Positions 16,960-24,268 of a stretch of 64,000 bases of DNA are shown here, piece after piece; the first letter of the stretch is position 1, and every line of letters starts with the position of its first letter. The DNA is from a virus. Location: IMG/VR virus record IMGVR_UViG_3300007760_000001, positions 1 to 64,000 of that record; one strand, 5' to 3'. The notes beneath the pieces are model-generated. The model saw only the letters and a list, made by a program, of their open reading frames with translations, was not told where the DNA came from and made no database searches. The position numbers were made by a program, and so were the translations under genes.

Positions 16960-17421
16960 CTATGCCTTTTCTAAAATCCACCGTTTGCGTACTACGCAAT
17001 GGCGGAGAGAGAATTTCTGTTTGGTGTTGATTGGCTCAACGATCTCCCGTTCCACAAAAGCCAACTCACCTGTTTCGATGTTGCGAATGAGGGCCATACC
17101 ACTCACAGGGTTGCCATAGCTCAAACCTCGTGGGGCTACTCTGGCTCGTTCCAACAGGTACACGCTGGCTGTTAGAGGCACGGGCTTGGCCTTGGGGGGT
17201 AGCTTCGGCTCTCCCGCACTGTCTATGCCTCGGTTTCCCGGCTGTGCGTACCACTCTTGTCGTTCTGCATCGGTCATGGGGAACTTGCCACACAGGACAT
17301 TATCCTCTGGATTCTCAGCAAGAGGTCTTTGCACATGGGAGGTCCGAAGCATGACAGTTCGTTCGTTGAATCCTGTGATTAGTGCTGATGGCTTGATTCG
17401 GACCAAATTGCCTTTCTTCAT
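16960..17421 (-). CDS. Hypothetical protein (153 aa)
   Basis: Start at 17421 (MKKGNLVRIKPSALI) lies 72 bases downstream of a GGGGGCT/TCGGTA element. The first 25 residues and the last 45 look like beta-barrel (KOW/SH3-like) strands, with a proline-rich middle. It probably heads the operon that includes DUF3846 copy 3. Function unknown. Confidence 0.65.
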   Translation of the reverse strand: MKKGNLVRIKPSALITGFNERTVMLRTSHVQRPLAENPEDNVLCGKFPMTDAERQEWYAQPGNRGIDSAGEPKLPPKAKPVPLTASVYLLERARVAPRGLSYGNPVSGMALIRNIETGELAFVEREIVEPINTKQKFSLRHCVVRKRWILEKA

Positions 17422-17493
17422 ATTATCTCCATGAACAGGTTGTGACATCTTTCGAGTCCCTAAAGGATTAGTGCTACCGCAAGGTAGTTATTT

Positions 17494-17521
17494 TACCGAC
17501 ATAGGGGCAAATCAGCCCCCC
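17494..17521 (-). promoter_or_regulatory. GGGGGCT-14-TCGGTA element (leftward)
   Basis: Reading leftward: GGGGGGCT at 17521-17514, spacer of 14, TCGGTA at 17499-17494. It supplies the TGA stop codon of the gene ending at 17512 (GGC TGA inside GGGGGGCTGA). First downstream start: 17421. Confidence 0.75.
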
Positions 17522-17913
17522 ACAGTTTGAAGTTTTTGAATCAGAGTTTCGAGAAAGATGCTCTCAATGGAGACATTTTTAGCCGCTCCGTAGGCGTGGA
17601 TAGCTCCGTAACCATAAAACAGGTTGTGGTTGGCCCACCCTTTCGGTGGATCAATGGCTTCCAGTTCAAGGTGTGTTCGACACAAGTTGACCAGCGTAAG
17701 TAGCTTCTCACGGCGTTTACGGCGGCGTTCCCCGCCCCATGTGCCAGCGTTTACCGCCACGGTACAACTTGCCATCCAGCGGTATTCCTTTTGAAGCTCA
17801 CCTTGGAGTCGTTCAAGGAGGCTGATCATTACCTCAAATACATGAGGGGTGGAGGCTTGGGCAGGAATCCCCTGTCCTGCGTATAGTGCTCGTTTGATCT
17901 TTTTCGGTCCCAT
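17512..17913 (-). CDS. Hypothetical protein (133 aa)
   Basis: A helical, basic protein with a Cys-containing middle (RWMASCTVAVNAG, later NLCRTHLELEAI) and an RRRKRR patch near residue 65. It ends in Gly-Gly-stop formed by the promoter element of the next unit. It has a 164-base leader behind its own element at 18078. The leader contains a CCCTCCCCCTTCGGGGA hairpin just before the GGAGG and ATG. Confidence 0.6.
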   Translation of the reverse strand: MGPKKIKRALYAGQGIPAQASTPHVFEVMISLLERLQGELQKEYRWMASCTVAVNAGTWGGERRRKRREKLLTLVNLCRTHLELEAIDPPKGWANHNLFYGYGAIHAYGAAKNVSIESIFLETLIQKLQTVGG

Positions 17914-18077
17914 GATGCCTCCAAAAGAATCCCCGAAGGGGGAGGGCCTTACACCCTCTCGCTTACCTATAGCTTGGGTTACTCACGCAGTTTCTTACTC
18001 CCCCAAGGGAGCGGAATTCTCTAACTCTATGCGCTCAGAATCTACACGATTGGTAAGAACCCTCGATTCATTTAGTC

Positions 18078-18106
18078 TACCGATGGGAGGGTAAATCAGC
18101 CCCCCC
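18078..18106 (-). promoter_or_regulatory. GGGGGCT-14-TCGGTA element (leftward)
   Basis: GGGGGGGCT at 18106-18098, spacer of 14, TCGGTA at 18083-18078, then GACTAAATG. It overlaps the end of the preceding gene (stop within GGGGGGGCTGA) and drives the gene starting at 17913. Confidence 0.75.
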
Positions 18107-18293
18107 TTGGAGCCGTATGACAGACTTTCTCCGTGGGAAGCTGTTTCCAGCCTTTAGCCCCTCTCAGTGTTTCGCTCGATGCAATCCGAGTTTCCACGCT
18201 GGTCCTGACTTCGGTGTTTCCACCGCCCACTTTGAAAGAACGCCCTGTTTCGGTCTTCGGGTTGACCCCCCTGTCCGTAAGCGGGATACGCAC
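18096..18293 (-). CDS. Hypothetical basic protein (65 aa or longer)
   Basis: The frame is open upstream to about 18390 without an ATG and reads like protein (for example DYLDLKRGGDYRAIQ). AGGAGG sits 16 bases before the GTG at 18293, closer to 18310, so the true start is uncertain and may use a rare codon. The body is basic and Thr/Gly-rich and ends in RGG-stop, where the stop is part of the next promoter element. No family recognised. Confidence 0.45.
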   Translation of the reverse strand: MRIPLTDRGVNPKTETGRSFKVGGGNTEVRTSVETRIASSETLRGAKGWKQLPTEKVCHTAPRGG

Positions 18294-18419
18294 CTGTATG
18301 GCCCGGTAGTCTCCTCCTCGCTTAAGGTCGAGGTAGTCCTGTAAGGGGAACCACCGATTTGCGGTCAGTGTTTCCAGCGGTCCCGTTTGGGAGGGCCTTC
18401 ATTCCTCTTACATTTGGTC

Positions 18420-18448
18420 TACCGAGGGAAACCCCAATTAGCCCCCCC
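18420..18448 (-). promoter_or_regulatory. GGGGGCT-14-TCGGTA element (leftward, divergent pair)
   Basis: GGGGGGGCT at 18448-18440, spacer of 14, TCGGTA at 18425-18420, followed by GACCAAATG. It stands back to back, 36 bases away, with the rightward element at 18485, forming a divergent promoter pair. Confidence 0.75.
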
Positions 18449-18484
18449 TACAGCGTTTTTTCGTATGCTGCTTTATTACTATAA

Positions 18485-18513
18485 GGGGGGGCTGTTTTCC
18501 CTATGGGTCGGTA
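18485..18513 (+). promoter_or_regulatory. GGGGGCT-14-TCGGTA element (rightward)
   Basis: GGGGGGGCT, 14 bases, TCGGTA, GTCTGAAC, then the ATG of the phosphatase at 18522. Only eight bases separate TCGGTA from the start codon and no ribosome binding site fits between them, so the transcript is probably leaderless or nearly so. Confidence 0.8.
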
Positions 18514-18521
18514 GTCTGAAC

Positions 18522-19286
18522 ATGGAACAGAGAACTATCATATTTGGCGATGTTCACGGCATGTCCGTGGAACTCAAAGCCTTGGTGGAAACCGTGGCTC
18601 CCACTTCGAGCGATACGCTCGTGTTCGTGGGGGACTTGGTGGACAAAGGGCCAGAGAGTGCCGAGACAGTACGCATGGTTCGGGAAATGTCCGAGCGATT
18701 CAATGTGGTTGTGGTTGAAGGCAACCATGAGGAAAAGCACAAGCGATTCCGAAAGCATGTTGCGAACGCTTCAGGCGTAGCCGACACCATGAAGGGTGCC
18801 GAGGAAATGAAAACGATAACCGAGGGCTTGGAGCCTGAGGATGTGGCCTTCATGGACTCCTTCGTACCTTTCCACAAGGTTGCGGATCACAATGTCTTGG
18901 TGGTTCACGCTGGCATAACGGGAGATATGGCCGAGTTCCCCGCTACGGTGGAGGATGTTCAGGCTATGTCGAACAAGAAGCGGAAGTCCTTCTTCAAGGT
19001 CTTGCGAACCCGATTCGTAAACGCTGAAACGGGCAAGTTCGTTTCTCTCGGTGAGAACACTGAGGCTGACCCTTTTTGGGCTGATGTGTACGACGGACGG
19101 TTCGGCCATGTTGTGTTCGGCCACGAACCCTTCATGGACGGCGTACAGCAGTTCCCACACGCTACTGGCGTGGATACGGGTGCTGTGTTCGGCGGGAGCT
19201 TGACCGCTATGGTCTTGGACGGAGACGAGCGAACCTTCGTGTCTGTGCCGAGCCGAGGCAAGTTCTGCAAACAGTTCGGTGAATAA
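18522..19286 (+). CDS. PPP-family serine/threonine phosphatase (254 aa)
   Basis: All signature motifs are in place: FGDVHG (residues 8-13), VGDLVDKGPES (about 37-47), GNHEEKH (about 67-73), a His in VVHAGI, and VVFGHEP. This is the two-metal site of lambda-type protein phosphatases and Ap4A hydrolases. Likely substrates are phosphoproteins or dinucleoside polyphosphates; the sequence does not decide. The frame is open upstream to 18387, but that region contains the promoter element, so 18522 is the start. Confidence 0.85.
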   Translation: MEQRTIIFGDVHGMSVELKALVETVAPTSSDTLVFVGDLVDKGPESAETVRMVREMSERFNVVVVEGNHEEKHKRFRKHVANASGVADTMKGAEEMKTITEGLEPEDVAFMDSFVPFHKVADHNVLVVHAGITGDMAEFPATVEDVQAMSNKKRKSFFKVLRTRFVNAETGKFVSLGENTEADPFWADVYDGRFGHVVFGHEPFMDGVQQFPHATGVDTGAVFGGSLTAMVLDGDERTFVSVPSRGKFCKQFGE

Positions 19287-19292
19287 CCCGAT

Positions 19293-19321
19293 GGGGGGGC
19301 TAATTCCCTCCCCTATCGGTA
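19293..19321 (+). promoter_or_regulatory. GGGGGCT-14-TCGGTA element (rightward)
   Basis: GGGGGGGCT at 19293-19301, spacer of 14, TCGGTA at 19316-19321, seven bases after the phosphatase stop. It precedes the four-gene run starting at 19383 by 61 bases. CCCTCCCC in the spacer could pair with the G run. Confidence 0.8.
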
Positions 19322-19382
19322 ATCTGAAGGTAAGGGGAATACACCCCACGGATACTAAGGTCATAGACCCAAGGAAACGAAA

Positions 19383-19760
19383 ATGGCTACACGATCAAAT
19401 GTTGGATATGTAAAGGCAAACGGGAGCATTAGCGCAGTCTATTGTCACTGGGACGGATACCCCTCCCACATGGTTTCGGCCATCGAGGGTTTTATCTCTA
19501 ACTTCGGCGTAAAGAAGTTCATGTCCGAGGTCCGTAGGGCGCAACGACAGTGCGGTTTCCGTTCACTGGACTCCAGCGAGTTTGAAACCTACGGCGATAT
19601 GCGTGATGAGCGGTCTGAGGGCGACGAATGGAAGCAAACGGATCGCACAAGGCTGGACAACTGTTACGCCTATCTGGTGGACTCTCGCACAGGTGAGATC
19701 GCTGAGTTCTACGAGTTCGGCCAACGAGCTTCGTTAGAGGCGATGCGAGAGGAAGCGTGA
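19383..19760 (+). CDS. Phage conserved protein, CHWDGYP family (125 aa)
   Basis: Begins MATRSNVGYVKANGSISAVYCHWDGYPSH, a typical opening of a widespread uncharacterised phage protein (ATRSxIG...YCHWDGYPxxxG). The rest fits the usual length. Function of the family is unknown. Translation is coupled to the next gene by a TGATG. Confidence 0.75.
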   Translation: MATRSNVGYVKANGSISAVYCHWDGYPSHMVSAIEGFISNFGVKKFMSEVRRAQRQCGFRSLDSSEFETYGDMRDERSEGDEWKQTDRTRLDNCYAYLVDSRTGEIAEFYEFGQRASLEAMREEA

Positions 19761-20047
19761 TGGAGCGGCCATGGGAAGGCGAATGCCACCGATGCGGCAC
19801 GGCATCCTCGATCCATATTATGTCTATGCTCAACACACAGTTGATTTGCATGGACTGTAAGGACCAAGAGACCAAACTACCGCAATACGAAAAGGCCGTG
19901 GAAGCCGATGTCAAAGCGTATAAGGAACGGGTAACGGCTCAAAACAAGAGCACCACCGATGCCATGAAAGCGAAAGCCCATTGGGACCAGATGCGTCGAG
20001 GCCGATGGCACGACTCTCTGACCGACTGCTACAAGGAAACCCCATGA
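19760..20047 (+). CDS. Phage zinc-finger protein (95 aa)
   Basis: Residues about 9-35 hold CHRCG and CMDCK around SIHIMSMLNTQLI, a four-Cys zinc site. I know this exact arrangement from small phage and bacterial proteins of unknown role. A helical charged tail follows. The ATG at 19760 shares bases with the previous stop, and its own stop overlaps the next start (ATGA). Confidence 0.75.
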   Translation: MERPWEGECHRCGTASSIHIMSMLNTQLICMDCKDQETKLPQYEKAVEADVKAYKERVTAQNKSTTDAMKAKAHWDQMRRGRWHDSLTDCYKETP

Positions 20048-20697
20048 CCGAACAAACCCCTTTGGGGGCCATCAAGAGTTACTTGGAACAGCTTGCATGT
20101 ATGCAAGCCAGCCACAACTTCAAGGGCGACCCACAGTTCAACTACACCTCAACCGAGGACTTCGTATTGGATCGAGGCGAGCCTCAACCAAAGTCAGCCC
20201 CGTTGACCGAAGAACAGCTTGAGTACCTGTTGAAAGTAGCTGGCCGCTGTGCGGGGGTTCCGTTTGAGCCAAAACAATGCTTCCAGAACGCTATGGTGCT
20301 TACGGCGGCGGATCACGAAGACCGTATTTGGTATGTCGAAGGCTACTGTCTTTCAGGGGCGATCCCTGTCCACCATGCGTGGGTTGAGCTTGACGGGAAG
20401 CTGGTTGACCTGACCCGCTCTCTGCGAGGCAGGGAAGCCGTGGATGAGTTTATGGCTGGCAAGCCCCCACAAGAGGATCTGCTGGATCGTGTGTTGGGCG
20501 AGATCCCTAAAGATTGGATGTACCTCGGAATCAAGTTCCCTGTCGAGGCAGTGCGGTCGTATATGTTTGAACACGAAGAAACCAACGCCTTGATCGGCAA
20601 CTACAAACTTGGCTTCGACATCTTCAAGAAGGAACGCAACACACCACGAGATCGGGACGTGTGGGACAACCTTATGAGCAGGGCTGAAACGGCTTAG
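20044..20697 (+). CDS. Papain/transglutaminase-like protein (217 aa)
   Basis: A Cys in KQCFQNAMVL (near residue 77), a His in HHAWVELDGKLVDLT (near 115) and the Asp of VDLT follow the Cys-His-Asp order of the transglutaminase/papain fold. The wording YVEGYCL...HAWVE is typical of a phage-associated family of this kind. It could cut or ligate a peptide bond, but no substrate is indicated. The last codons overlap the stop of a convergent gene at 20694. Confidence 0.65.
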   Translation: MTEQTPLGAIKSYLEQLACMQASHNFKGDPQFNYTSTEDFVLDRGEPQPKSAPLTEEQLEYLLKVAGRCAGVPFEPKQCFQNAMVLTAADHEDRIWYVEGYCLSGAIPVHHAWVELDGKLVDLTRSLRGREAVDEFMAGKPPQEDLLDRVLGEIPKDWMYLGIKFPVEAVRSYMFEHEETNALIGNYKLGFDIFKKERNTPRDRDVWDNLMSRAETA

Positions 20698-21017
20698 TGT
20701 TCGTCAGGTGGGTTCCGAGAGAGCCAGAAGGCTCGATCTTCGGTCATCTTTTCCCGTAAGGCCGTTAGGTTGTCGTTGATCTTATCAAACGCTCTGACAG
20801 TCTCGTGAGAGAACTCGGTCATCTTCTCTACAATGTCTGAGTGGATCTTCTCCCGCATCACCAAGAAATCTTTGGTCTGTTCTTCATGTCGCTCTTCCAT
20901 ACGCTCGATCTGCGATTGGTGTCGCTTCTCGGTAGTGCGCTCACGCCACATCAAGGAGAGCGTCCACATACCAAGAACCCCGTACTCAACGATTTTTGAT
21001 ATGAATGATTCGTCCAT
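20694..21017 (-). CDS. Membrane-anchored coiled-coil protein (107 aa)
   Basis: One hydrophobic helix near the N terminus (about residues 9-25, VEYGVLGMWTLSLMW) followed by about 75 residues of charged heptad-like sequence. This build resembles small phage membrane proteins such as inner spanin or holin accessory proteins, but there is no Cys, Pro-rich or signal feature to confirm that. It overlaps the next gene at a single base. Confidence 0.65.
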   Translation of the reverse strand: MDESFISKIVEYGVLGMWTLSLMWRERTTEKRHQSQIERMEERHEEQTKDFLVMREKIHSDIVEKMTEFSHETVRAFDKINDNLTALREKMTEDRAFWLSRNPPDEH

Positions 21018-21400
21018 TAGCCTTGCCTCTTCACATTGGTCTTTCGACCACCCTTGATGTAACGGTCGGCCACACGCTTGATCGCTGCGACTCGGTAGGC
21101 CGACCCGATCTTGTACTTCTTATCGTTTTCGAGAGAGAAGTTGCGACCCTTACCAGGAATCGGTGCTCGTTCCCGAAGATTAGGCTCTGATCCCAATTCC
21201 CCCGCCGTTTGGCGGTCATACAACTCCCTAAAGATTTGACCTGAAAAGTTGGCCTGAACCTGACCATCCTCAATGGGTGCGTAGATGTGCTTCTCATCGG
21301 GTGGGTACTCAATAGGGCCATCGGCCTCCAACCCAATCAGGGAGGCATCCCATGAGTACGCTTGAAGCACTCGCTTTATGGATGGTTTTTCTTTGCCCAT
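21017..21400 (-). CDS. Hypothetical basic protein (127 aa)
   Basis: Start at 21400 is set by GGAGAGCGG upstream. The protein is basic towards the end (IKRVADRYIKGGRKTNVKRQG) and contains a proline-rich acidic middle. No family recognised. Confidence 0.65.
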   Translation of the reverse strand: MGKEKPSIKRVLQAYSWDASLIGLEADGPIEYPPDEKHIYAPIEDGQVQANFSGQIFRELYDRQTAGELGSEPNLRERAPIPGKGRNFSLENDKKYKIGSAYRVAAIKRVADRYIKGGRKTNVKRQG

Positions 21401-21440
21401 ACACCGCTCTCCGGTTCGCTTTAGGGGACTCATAGGCAAT

Positions 21441-22040
21441 TTAGTGAGTCCAGCCCCCAAGCCGATAGAGATACATAGACATATTCATGGTCCAAGAAGT
21501 AGGCACCTCGAAGTGGCTGACTAAGTGAAGCCTTTTGTAAACGCTGCCAGCGGATCTCATGGAGAGGAAAAACGAGCCTGGTTTCATTTCTTGGCAGGCT
21601 TTGACGAAAACCTTGTTGATCCCAAGGCTTCCAAAGCCACAGTTAGCCGAATAAACAACATCTGCATCGCTCAAGTCGTAGTTGAAGAAATCATCGCATA
21701 CCAACTGGAGCTTCGAGAAGTCCCAAGACTTTGAGGCTCCCTTTACCAATCTTCGAGCTTCATTGTGTCGAGTTTCGGATAGTTCAACACCCACGCATTT
21801 GCCGTAGCCGTAGTTCACGCAGGTAAATGCGGCTACGGCCCCACGACCACTGCCCAAGTCTACGAATTTGCCGCTTCGTATGGGGATGTGGTTCATCATC
21901 GTAACGATCCCGGCCTCTTGAATCTCTCCGTAAACATAAAGACACCCCGTTTTCTTGAACAAAGAAAGTTCTTCGAGAGGCACCGAGTAGATTTCTTTAC
22001 ATTCGGGGGGCCAGTAGTCTTGTAGAGATGCGTAGTTCAT
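21441..22040 (-). CDS. DOT1-like SAM methyltransferase (199 aa)
   Basis: Residues about 38-90 read YGEIQ...FVDLGSGRGAVAAF...CVGVELSETRHNEA, which follows the DOT1-like pattern (YGE before motif I, then VGVE and an Arg/His helix). YSANCGF near residue 130 stands where the catalytic NN/NPPY-like motif lies. DOT1 enzymes methylate lysines on proteins; bacterial and phage members have unknown targets. A four-base overlap couples it to the 64-aa membrane protein. Confidence 0.65.
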   Translation of the reverse strand: MNYASLQDYWPPECKEIYSVPLEELSLFKKTGCLYVYGEIQEAGIVTMMNHIPIRSGKFVDLGSGRGAVAAFTCVNYGYGKCVGVELSETRHNEARRLVKGASKSWDFSKLQLVCDDFFNYDLSDADVVYSANCGFGSLGINKVFVKACQEMKPGSFFLSMRSAGSVYKRLHLVSHFEVPTSWTMNMSMYLYRLGGWTH

Positions 22041-22231
22041 CTGTGTTTCGGCATGGCCAACATCATTAGTCCGAAGCCAACGAGGATTGCAACACCCCCC
22101 GTAGCCGCTACTCCGAATTTCAACACCTTAATCGGAAGGGCTTCTGATTTCTTTTCGGGTTGAGAGGCCCACGCATTAGCGAAGCCTTCAAGATAGTCTT
22201 GATGAACATTGTGTGGATTTCGATGTGACAT
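22037..22231 (-). CDS. Small membrane protein (64 aa)
   Basis: A charged N-terminal half and one hydrophobic helix near the C terminus (about residues 37-59), ending AMPKHR. No motif. It precedes the DOT1-like gene with an ATGA-type overlap. Confidence 0.6.
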   Translation of the reverse strand: MSHRNPHNVHQDYLEGFANAWASQPEKKSEALPIKVLKFGVAATGGVAILVGFGLMMLAMPKHR

Positions 22232-22254
22232 GCCTTACCCCTTGATTAGTCACA

Positions 22255-22881
22255 TCATAGTACCCGTCGCTTCCCTTCCTCACATGGGGGCCAGACCAAG
22301 GGCAAGATATCGGGAGTTTTGGGGAAGTGGTGCTTGTACGCTCTATCGTGTCGGATCATCCATGATTGATGAGACTCGTGAACCAAGGCTTCGTTGTGCC
22401 AGTAAGGAAGATTCGTTCGGGGGTGGGACGAAAACTCCTTTTGCGTGAAGATCATGGCATTCTTTAACCAAGTCTCTCGAACCCCTCGGTCTTGCTGTGT
22501 GACTACATGAAACTCAAGCTCCCCCTTTCCGAGTTCACAGATTGGGCCTCGTCCAAGAGGGGTTTTCCGAGCCAACTGGATCATGGTCATCGTGTACATA
22601 CATAGATGCCATTCGTATCCTCGCCACATCTCTTGGTTCCATTCCCAATAGTTTTCCGCTGCGGGGTCCAGAAATGCTTCGGAACTTACAGTGCCGAAAC
22701 CCCCTGACCCCATGGTGAGGTAGAAATCGTCGGGGTCGCCCGTCTTTTCAAGGATGGTAATTGCCACATGGATCGTGTGGAACAGTAGGGGGGCAGTCAA
22801 AACCCCCGCTGACTCTCCAAAATCCGCATAGGGGAGAAGCACGGGAGGTTGTTTACAGGACAGTGCTAAACTACGGCTCAT
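22255..22881 (-). CDS. Hypothetical protein with endonuclease V-like C terminus (208 aa)
   Basis: The last 45 residues (PYWHNEALVHESHQS, then RAYKHHFPKTP and LVWP) resemble the C-terminal helix of small proteins related to T4 endonuclease V (pyrimidine dimer glycosylase), where ESHQSxLIRK and a final PxxWP occur. The rest, with many Trp and Cys, is not part of that family. A DNA repair role is a weak inference. Start at 22881 is the first ATG; there is no good ribosome binding site. Confidence 0.45.
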   Translation of the reverse strand: MSRSLALSCKQPPVLLPYADFGESAGVLTAPLLFHTIHVAITILEKTGDPDDFYLTMGSGGFGTVSSEAFLDPAAENYWEWNQEMWRGYEWHLCMYTMTMIQLARKTPLGRGPICELGKGELEFHVVTQQDRGVRETWLKNAMIFTQKEFSSHPRTNLPYWHNEALVHESHQSWMIRHDRAYKHHFPKTPDILPLVWPPCEEGKRRVL

Positions 22882-22917
22882 ACTGGTATTACCCAAGAAG
22901 GCCGCAAAACAGGCAGG

Positions 22918-23298
22918 TCAGGCTTCGCCTATCACCGTTTTCCACGCTTGGTGGGCTTCCATCATGCTGGCGATTTCCACCTCATCGTCGTCATCCATGA
23001 TCTGTTCGAGAACGTAGTCCCCGATCTCAATCCTCATGGGTGGGATCAAGGGGGCTGGGATCTCTTCCTTCAAGAATTCTTCCGCCTGAGCAGCCTCTTC
23101 CAACTTCCTCAGTTGGTGGGCTTCCCTCAATTGTTCCCTCAAATGGTAGAACTGGTGCATGATTTCCAAGAGGTTTTGGTCATCGCAACCGCTCATCACA
23201 TCAATCAAGTGCATGACCTTCGCCCGTGTTTCGGGGTCAGGGTGGGTACGAGCCAAATCTTCGAGGTCTTTGATGAGTGGTGTAAAGATGTCTATCAT
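22918..23298 (-). CDS. Hypothetical acidic helical protein (126 aa)
   Basis: A strongly acidic, all-helical product with a coiled-coil stretch near residues 45-75. AGAGG precedes the ATG. The upstream sequence has a TTTGCCTATATGTG stretch that could be a promoter of a kind different from the GGGGGCT element. No family recognised. Confidence 0.6.
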   Translation of the reverse strand: MIDIFTPLIKDLEDLARTHPDPETRAKVMHLIDVMSGCDDQNLLEIMHQFYHLREQLREAHQLRKLEEAAQAEEFLKEEIPAPLIPPMRIEIGDYVLEQIMDDDDEVEIASMMEAHQAWKTVIGEA

Positions 23299-23375
23299 TT
23301 GTGTTGCCTCTTTATGGTACTAAAACGCACATATAGGCAAACAAAAGAGTCTCTTTTTACTATCTGAAATAAGGG

Positions 23376-23426
23376 AGGGGCGAATAGGTGTTCGGGCAAG
23401 TTCAAATTGAACACCTATTCGCCCCT
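23376..23426 (-). terminator. Long perfect inverted repeat, probable terminator
   Basis: An 18-base arm (AGGGGCGAATAGGTGTTC) is exactly repeated in reverse complement after a 15-base loop. Read leftward it is followed by CCCTTATTTC, so it could end transcripts coming from the 23736 gene. It has no long T run, so a protein-binding or structural role is possible. Confidence 0.55.
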
Positions 23427-23735
23427 GAAATACCGAGCTTTCAAGATGCCTTCGCATCCCCTACATTCCACCCTACGCTACTACCGCTCCTCGTAGCAGC
23501 TACCCAACCGAATAACGAGCGTTGACCCCGACACGATTGAAGTCGTCTGTGTGACGCATATCTCCTACAATTAATGGATTGTGTTTGGTGCGTCCGCTAA
23601 ATGCTTCCACACCATAAGCCCGACAACCCAACGGGCATTAACTTAACTAATGTAGGCTTCATATAAGCATGACAGACTCCTCGGTCGGGGTCGGAACTAC
23701 ATTGGATACCACAGACAGACAAAATTGGTCTCCCC
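23427..23735. other. Gene-free stretch of about 310 bases
   Basis: No frame on either strand looks like protein. Read leftward it would form the 3' part of the transcript of the 82-aa gene up to the inverted repeat, and it contains small hairpins (for example CCCG...CGGG near 23622-23636). It may encode a noncoding RNA; no known RNA family was recognised and no GGGGGCT element is present. Confidence 0.35.
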
Positions 23736-23984
23736 TTAGGCATCTCCCCGCTTGTTATGCCCCAACAGTGAGGACAGCGTAGCGGAGGCTTGTTCTAACC
23801 GTTCTTTGTGATTCATGATGTCAGATTCCTTGATTTCGTCCAACATCATCCAAAGAGACTCATTCTCATCAATCAAAATGGACATGGCTTTCGCACACTC
23901 CTCCAACACCATTTGCTTTCCAGCATCTTGTTCCAGCCTCGACATCAGTTGAAGCCTAATTAGTAAGAGGTGTAGATCGTCCAT
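23736..23984 (-). CDS. Hypothetical helical protein (82 aa)
   Basis: An acidic, Met- and Leu-rich helical protein. The ATG follows shortly after a GGTCGTATAGAGAATC stretch on the opposite strand that may be a promoter. No family recognised. Confidence 0.55.
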   Translation of the reverse strand: MDDLHLLLIRLQLMSRLEQDAGKQMVLEECAKAMSILIDENESLWMMLDEIKESDIMNHKERLEQASATLSSLLGHNKRGDA

Positions 23985-24206
23985 GTCTATTAGGCGGTCG
24001 TATAGAGAATCTACCCTCTCATTTTTTGAGCCGAGTTCCCTAATGATTACAGCAAGTCATCATTTCCTTGAATTTAACCTGTCAGATTAGGGGTCGCTAA
24101 TACGACAAGGGGTATATGAAGATGAACAACATTACTCAAAACAGTCCTTGGTCGAAGCCCTTTGAATGCCCCACCGAAAGCCCCTCCCCACCTCGAAAGA
24201 TGTGGA

Positions 24207-24235
24207 GGGGGGGCCAATTTGCAGAGTTGTCGGTA
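24207..24235 (+). promoter_or_regulatory. GGGGGCT-14-TCGGTA element (GGCC variant, rightward)
   Basis: GGGGGGGCC, 14 bases, TCGGTA, then CTACAAGAG. The last T of the first box is C here, as in the copy at 43657. It lies 33 bases before the start of the DUF2325/HTH gene, which has GAGG in between. Confidence 0.75.
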
Positions 24236-24268
24236 CTACAAGAGAACCATCGTTCTGAGGGAAAACAA

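Noticed and set aside
18096-18106. G-rich boxes of the element read as possible terminator stems
   Set aside because: Only some copies can pair the G run with a C run in the spacer, while the 14-base spacing and TCGGTA are fixed in all, so a promoter role explains more.
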